From positions 28,858,446-28,922,445 of the forward strand of contig CM022665.1 in assembly GCA_012295275.1 (NCBI GenBank): DNA of 64,000 nucleotides, read 5' to 3'. Of this stretch, positions 60,147 to 64,000 are shown in pieces. The position numbers and the translations under genes were made by a program. The notes below the pieces were generated by a model. It searched no databases, was not told the DNA's origin, and worked only from the letters and a program-made list of their open reading frames with translations. The stretch's first letter is position 1, and each line of letters starts with the position of its first letter. Source of the stretch: Chrysomallon squamiferum. Its lineage: Eukaryota > Mollusca > Gastropoda > Neomphalida > Peltospiridae.

Positions 60147-61139
60147 ATGACTGATAAATGCACACTAAGAACTATAAACTATCGACATCAACGTTATATT
60201 AATTCTCCAGATAAAATGTATGCTGATTCTGATCAAGAAAAGAACAGTACGACTGGACACCTAAGTCCATCAGGAAGTCCAACCAGAGCTGGGAAGAGAA
60301 AATGTTGGAGAACTGAACCAAATAGCAGTGAGGGAAATTTTAAGAAGCCATTAGAACCAGCCATGTCCTCCTTGTTTGATGAAATGGAGTTTCCACCCCT
60401 TACATCATCACGCACGAGAACATCTAAACCACAACGACCTAAGTTTGAACATTGTGAATCATGGGCAGACAGGAGTGAGAGAGAAACCATCAGGTTAGAG
60501 GAAGAAAGTCAACAGCTGCAAAGATATCGAAAGCAGCTTCAACTAAACTCAAGGATTATCAGGCCAGGACTGGAGATCGAAACAGATGAAAATGTACTCA
60601 TGAGAAAACAGAAACAGCTGGACTATGGTAAAAATACTCTGGGTTATGACCGCTATCTCAGCCTTGTTCCAAAAAATAAGAGACAAAAAGATCAGCCCAG
60701 AACACCAGACAAGTACATAAAGACAAGTCGTCGGGCTTGGGATGCACAGATACGAGAATGGAGACGACAGCTTCATGACTGGGACCCACCAGAAGCACCC
60801 AACAGAAAACACAGTAACAGCACAGACGTATCAGCTTCATGCTCTTCACAAGGATCACTGGAGACTGGTTTAGAGAATGAACTGCACAGTGCAAGTGATT
60901 TTGCCCCAGACACCTGCTCTGAGAACTCAGCAACACGTTCCACATCTCCTTTCCGCTGCACCTTATCTCCCATCCTCAGTGAAAACTTCGCTGTGCTGAG
61001 TACAAAAAACGAATGTGACAGTCATTTGGCCAGTGGCAGTTCCTACACGAAAATGTCATATAGTGCCGATGAGGATGTGGATGAATTCAACTTGGATGAG
61101 TGCCTGCAAGATGTTTGTGAAATGGATAACTGGGAATAG
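60147..61139 (+). CDS. SLBP: SLBP copy B, intact intronless histone hairpin-binding protein
   Basis: An open single exon of 330 aa. Residues 38-46 contain two Ser-Pro sites (HLSPSGSPT), possible CDK-type phosphosites as in the N-terminus of vertebrate SLBP. The RNA-binding domain is residues about 144-215: [37 protein letters not shown] (186-189, usually TPNK), SRRAWDAQI (194-202, usually SRRSWD), and LHDWDPP. The tail is Ser-rich and ends acidic ([16 protein letters not shown]). No introns occur, unlike typical multi-exon SLBP genes, so this is a retrogene or its duplicate. The 5' flank is identical to that of copy A for more than 540 bp. Residue 197 is Ala where the family, and copy A, have Ser, so full activity is not assured. 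Confidence 0.9.
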   Translation: MTDKCTLRTINYRHQRYINSPDKMYADSDQEKNSTTGHLSPSGSPTRAGKRKCWRTEPNSSEGNFKKPLEPAMSSLFDEMEFPPLTSSRTRTSKPQRPKFEHCESWADRSERETIRLEEESQQLQRYRKQLQLNSRIIRPGLEIETDENVLMRKQKQLDYGKNTLGYDRYLSLVPKNKRQKDQPRTPDKYIKTSRRAWDAQIREWRRQLHDWDPPEAPNRKHSNSTDVSASCSSQGSLETGLENELHSASDFAPDTCSENSATRSTSPFRCTLSPILSENFAVLSTKNECDSHLASGSSYTKMSYSADEDVDEFNLDECLQDVCEMDNWE

Positions 61140-61309
61140 ATGTTACATGTCTAATATTTAATAATATTGTTTGCGTGTGTGTGTGTGTTGTTTGTTGATT
61201 GTACATTTGTTTATCGTGTATATTTGTGAACTAAATACAGTAGAATTCCACAGATTTGTTATTGTTGTATACTTTTCTTATTTTCAAAAATATTCTTCAG
61301 TGTAAATTG

Positions 61310-61315
61310 AATAAA
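61310..61315 (+). terminator. Candidate poly(A) signal, SLBP copy B
   Basis: AATAAA, 171 bp after the stop, conserved with copy A. Confidence 0.5.
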
Positions 61316-61487
61316 TATATTCTTGGTGCAAACCAGTTATTTGTAATCTGTGGCCTTTGAAAGAGAAATATTGTTAGAAATAATTTTATACTTAATTTAC
61401 TTTAAAATTACTAGTGCTATTTTTAGAGAAAAAAAAAAGATCTACCAAAGATTATACTGATTTAAATAATGTAGGCTGATTTTTGTT

Positions 61488-61675
61488 TTTTTTGGGGGGT
61501 GGATGTTTTGATTGATTTTTTAAGCGACATTTTGCTGCAAATTTTAGATACAAAAGAATGATGTTATGTTTAATAAAATGCGATTTTGAAACAGTCATTA
61601 TTCTTTAACATGCATGTTGAAAGAATGTAACTGAATAAAAATTATAAAGCAGAAAAAATGTTTTATTAAGCAACA

Positions 61676-61751
<76 letters not shown>

Positions 61752-64000
61752 CTATATAAAGCCTGTTCACGAACAATTAAAACCTAAAAAGTAAATAAAA
61801 AGTTTGTCTACGCAAACTCTTCACACTTTTTAAAACACATCGCTTATTTCTGGAAACACAATGTAATTATGTTACTGCGTCTGATAACAACAGTGACGAT
61901 TTTTAGGGTAGCTAGACATAAAATGCAGACACATTAAACTAATATCATTGTCTTTATTCCAGCATCTCCGATATTGTTGTTATTTTATTTTAATTATTTA
62001 TTAGACTAGTAAATTTGTGAACAAAAAAAAAAAAAAATTAAAAAAAATATTGTTCATCACTTTTAGACTTTGTAAGAGTATAATTATTATTTTTTTTTTT
62101 TTTTAATGTAAATGAAAGAATAATAATAATAAAAATATATAAAAAATTAATATTTAAATATCGTAAATTTCGAAAAACATATTTTTAAAAAAAGCAAAAG
62201 GAAAGAGAGAGAGAAAAGATTGATCAGGAAACAAAAATGGAAAGAAAATTTAACAAAGCAAAATAAAGAAACAAATATATTGTGATCAGCTTAACAAAAC
62301 AAATTCTTTATTTTTCTTCATTTCCCATTATTCTTTCGTTCTGTCAGTGTGCACTATAACTGCAAATTTAAGTCTTTTGTATGCAGAAATTAACGGCTCG
62401 CATTTCACACAATATTTTATCACTTTTCTATTGTACTTTTCGCCATTCCTCACAGTGTGGTGCGCGCAACGGTTATATTTTTTACGTAAAAACATTCTGT
62501 GAAATTTAATGCTTTTTATTGTGTGCTTGTCAGCGTTGTATGCATTACCCCCCCCCCCTTGAAACTAAGCCATAATAGTCCATGACGTGACGTGGCAACA
62601 ATGGCGGTCAGCAGATGCCGGCGTAACATCTGTTTTCGTGTTGCCAAACCAAGGTGCGTAATTGCAAAACTTAAGCTTGTTGCGATTAGGATAAATTGAG
62701 TTGGGCAATCCTTTTAAAAAAGCCATTGACCTGAACAAAGATTATATTATATTATTCTTTTTTTTCTCTCTTTTTTTTATGGATCGTCCAACGGTGGTCT
62801 CAGTTCTGTGCGCCGTCATCATCTCTTTCAGTTCGTGTGACCTTTTTCCTGGGTGCTCAGATATTTAATGACATCTCCCTGAACCATGTACTTTTTTCTT
62901 TCTTTTATTATGCGTAATAAAGAATGATTCGTGACAAAGCATAATTACTGCTCTCATATCTTTGATAACAGACAGCGAGTGTAAGGGTGGCGGGTTAAAA
63001 ACATAAACTTTTGAGAGGAAACAAAATCACGTGCATGGATAATACAATACATGTGTACAAAAACAAAAACACTCCACCCTCCCCCCCCACAAAAAAAAAT
63101 CAGTGTTACTTCTCAAAAATATTTCAAGGAAACTTCAGATATTTATTTAAAAGGAACAATTTAATATAAATTGTATTAAATACAGTTACAACACTTCATA
63201 ATTTTGTTTTAAACAGGAACGGATTCAGAATTTTGGATAATGGTGTCTATCCTTGTTCTTAATTTAAATTTCCAGATATAAACACTGTACAGAAGATTAT
63301 TATGAATTTTTATTATATACTGGGGTTTTTTCTAGAGAGATACGTTAAATTTATAACAACAAATTAATAATAATTAAAAAAACCTCAAGAAACAATCAAA
63401 AGCACCAAAAGGCAGAGAACAAAATAAAAACGACTAAATCAGTATCATTTTAACACAATGACCGCATGTTATTAGTTAAGTAAATTATTTCTGTCGAAAG
63501 ATATTTAAATACTGCTAATCCTTGACAATACAGAGTTGATGTAGTTACATATCAAATATTGTGACTAGAATTCAAACAGAGTGTTGTCATTTTTGTTCGT
63601 TGGTTATTGTTTAAACAACAAAATAATTTAATATATATAAAAAAATAATAATAAAAAAACAAAAATAAAAAACAAACAACAACAACAATGAAAAAACAAG
63701 CATATATTTTAAAATAAGCAACAATTATAACAAATAATGATAAAATAATTCTATATTATTATAGACCCTTTCTGTTTGTTTTCTTCGCCCATTGTTCATT
63801 TGAAAAAAAAAAGAAAAAAATCTGTCCTGAATTTTGATGGACATCGAGTAAAGAGCTGCAATTAGCAAGACATGTGTTCTGTCTAAACCACCAAAGACAG
63901 AATGTATGTTTTATCTGCAAATCAAAAGAGATGCAGGTGGGTCAGACAAATTGATTGATATTTTAGCTCGACAATGTGTGACGGATGTATGATATTCAGA
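61488..64000. other. Intergenic region, no confirmed gene
   Basis: It contains a (GA)n microsatellite (61678-61749), A/T-rich stretches and a small GC-richer patch at 62440-62700 with CRE-like TGACGTGACGTGG and a possible short first exon (62601-62653). No protein similarity was recognised. Confidence 0.5.
61678..61749. repeat. (GA)n microsatellite
   Basis: About 36 GA units. Confidence 0.9.

Larger units (their letters stand above)
54982..61487. repeat. Segmental duplication unit B
   Basis: Directly follows unit A in the same orientation. The join lies in A/T-rich sequence near 54905-54982, where attaaaaataaa resembles the start of unit A. Confidence 0.88.

Overview
The window is animal genomic DNA. 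It is AT-rich, its genes are split by GT-AG introns, and it is full of microsatellites ((AG)n, (CA)n, (AAT)n, long poly-A) and short transposon relics. The gene set (ACBD3, a Tctex1 light chain, FAM181, a polycystin-1-type protein, SLBP) is bilaterian. Style and repeat load suggest a lophotrochozoan, perhaps a mollusc, but nothing seen fixes the phylum. All supported genes are on the + strand.

Layout. 1-3701: the 3' exons of ACBD3 (Golgi GOLD-domain protein), including two tandem versions of one exon with identical phases. 3702-9650: probable 3' UTR and intergenic DNA. 9651-10244: an intronless DYNLT5-like Tctex1 dynein light chain gene. 10245-22830: about 12.6 kb of repeat-rich DNA with one clear inverted-repeat element. 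22954-24195: an intronless FAM181-family gene carrying a YAP-like TEAD-binding motif, with a TATA box upstream. 27773-47303: a 22-exon polycystin-1/REJ-type gene. I rebuilt it exon by exon with consistent splice phases; the exons sum to 8499 nt, or 2832 codons plus stop. The order is signal peptide, LamG-like, WSC, PKD repeats, REJ, GAIN/GPS, TM1, PLAT and ten further TM segments ending in a polycystin channel. Three transposon-derived sequences and a ~400-bp repeat lie in its introns. 48.6-61.5 kb: a tandem segmental duplication of ~6.4 kb units. Each unit holds an intronless SLBP (histone mRNA stem-loop binding protein) gene: the first copy is frameshifted, the second is open. 61.5-64 kb: no convincing gene.

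The genes look like independent neighbours rather than one pathway. The observations most worth following are the mutually exclusive ACBD3 exon pair, the TEAD-binding loop in FAM181, the paired SLBP copies whose coding sequence differs more than their 5' flank, and the well-resolved history of the duplication (a hAT-type insertion with its empty site, and an expanded 40-bp minisatellite).
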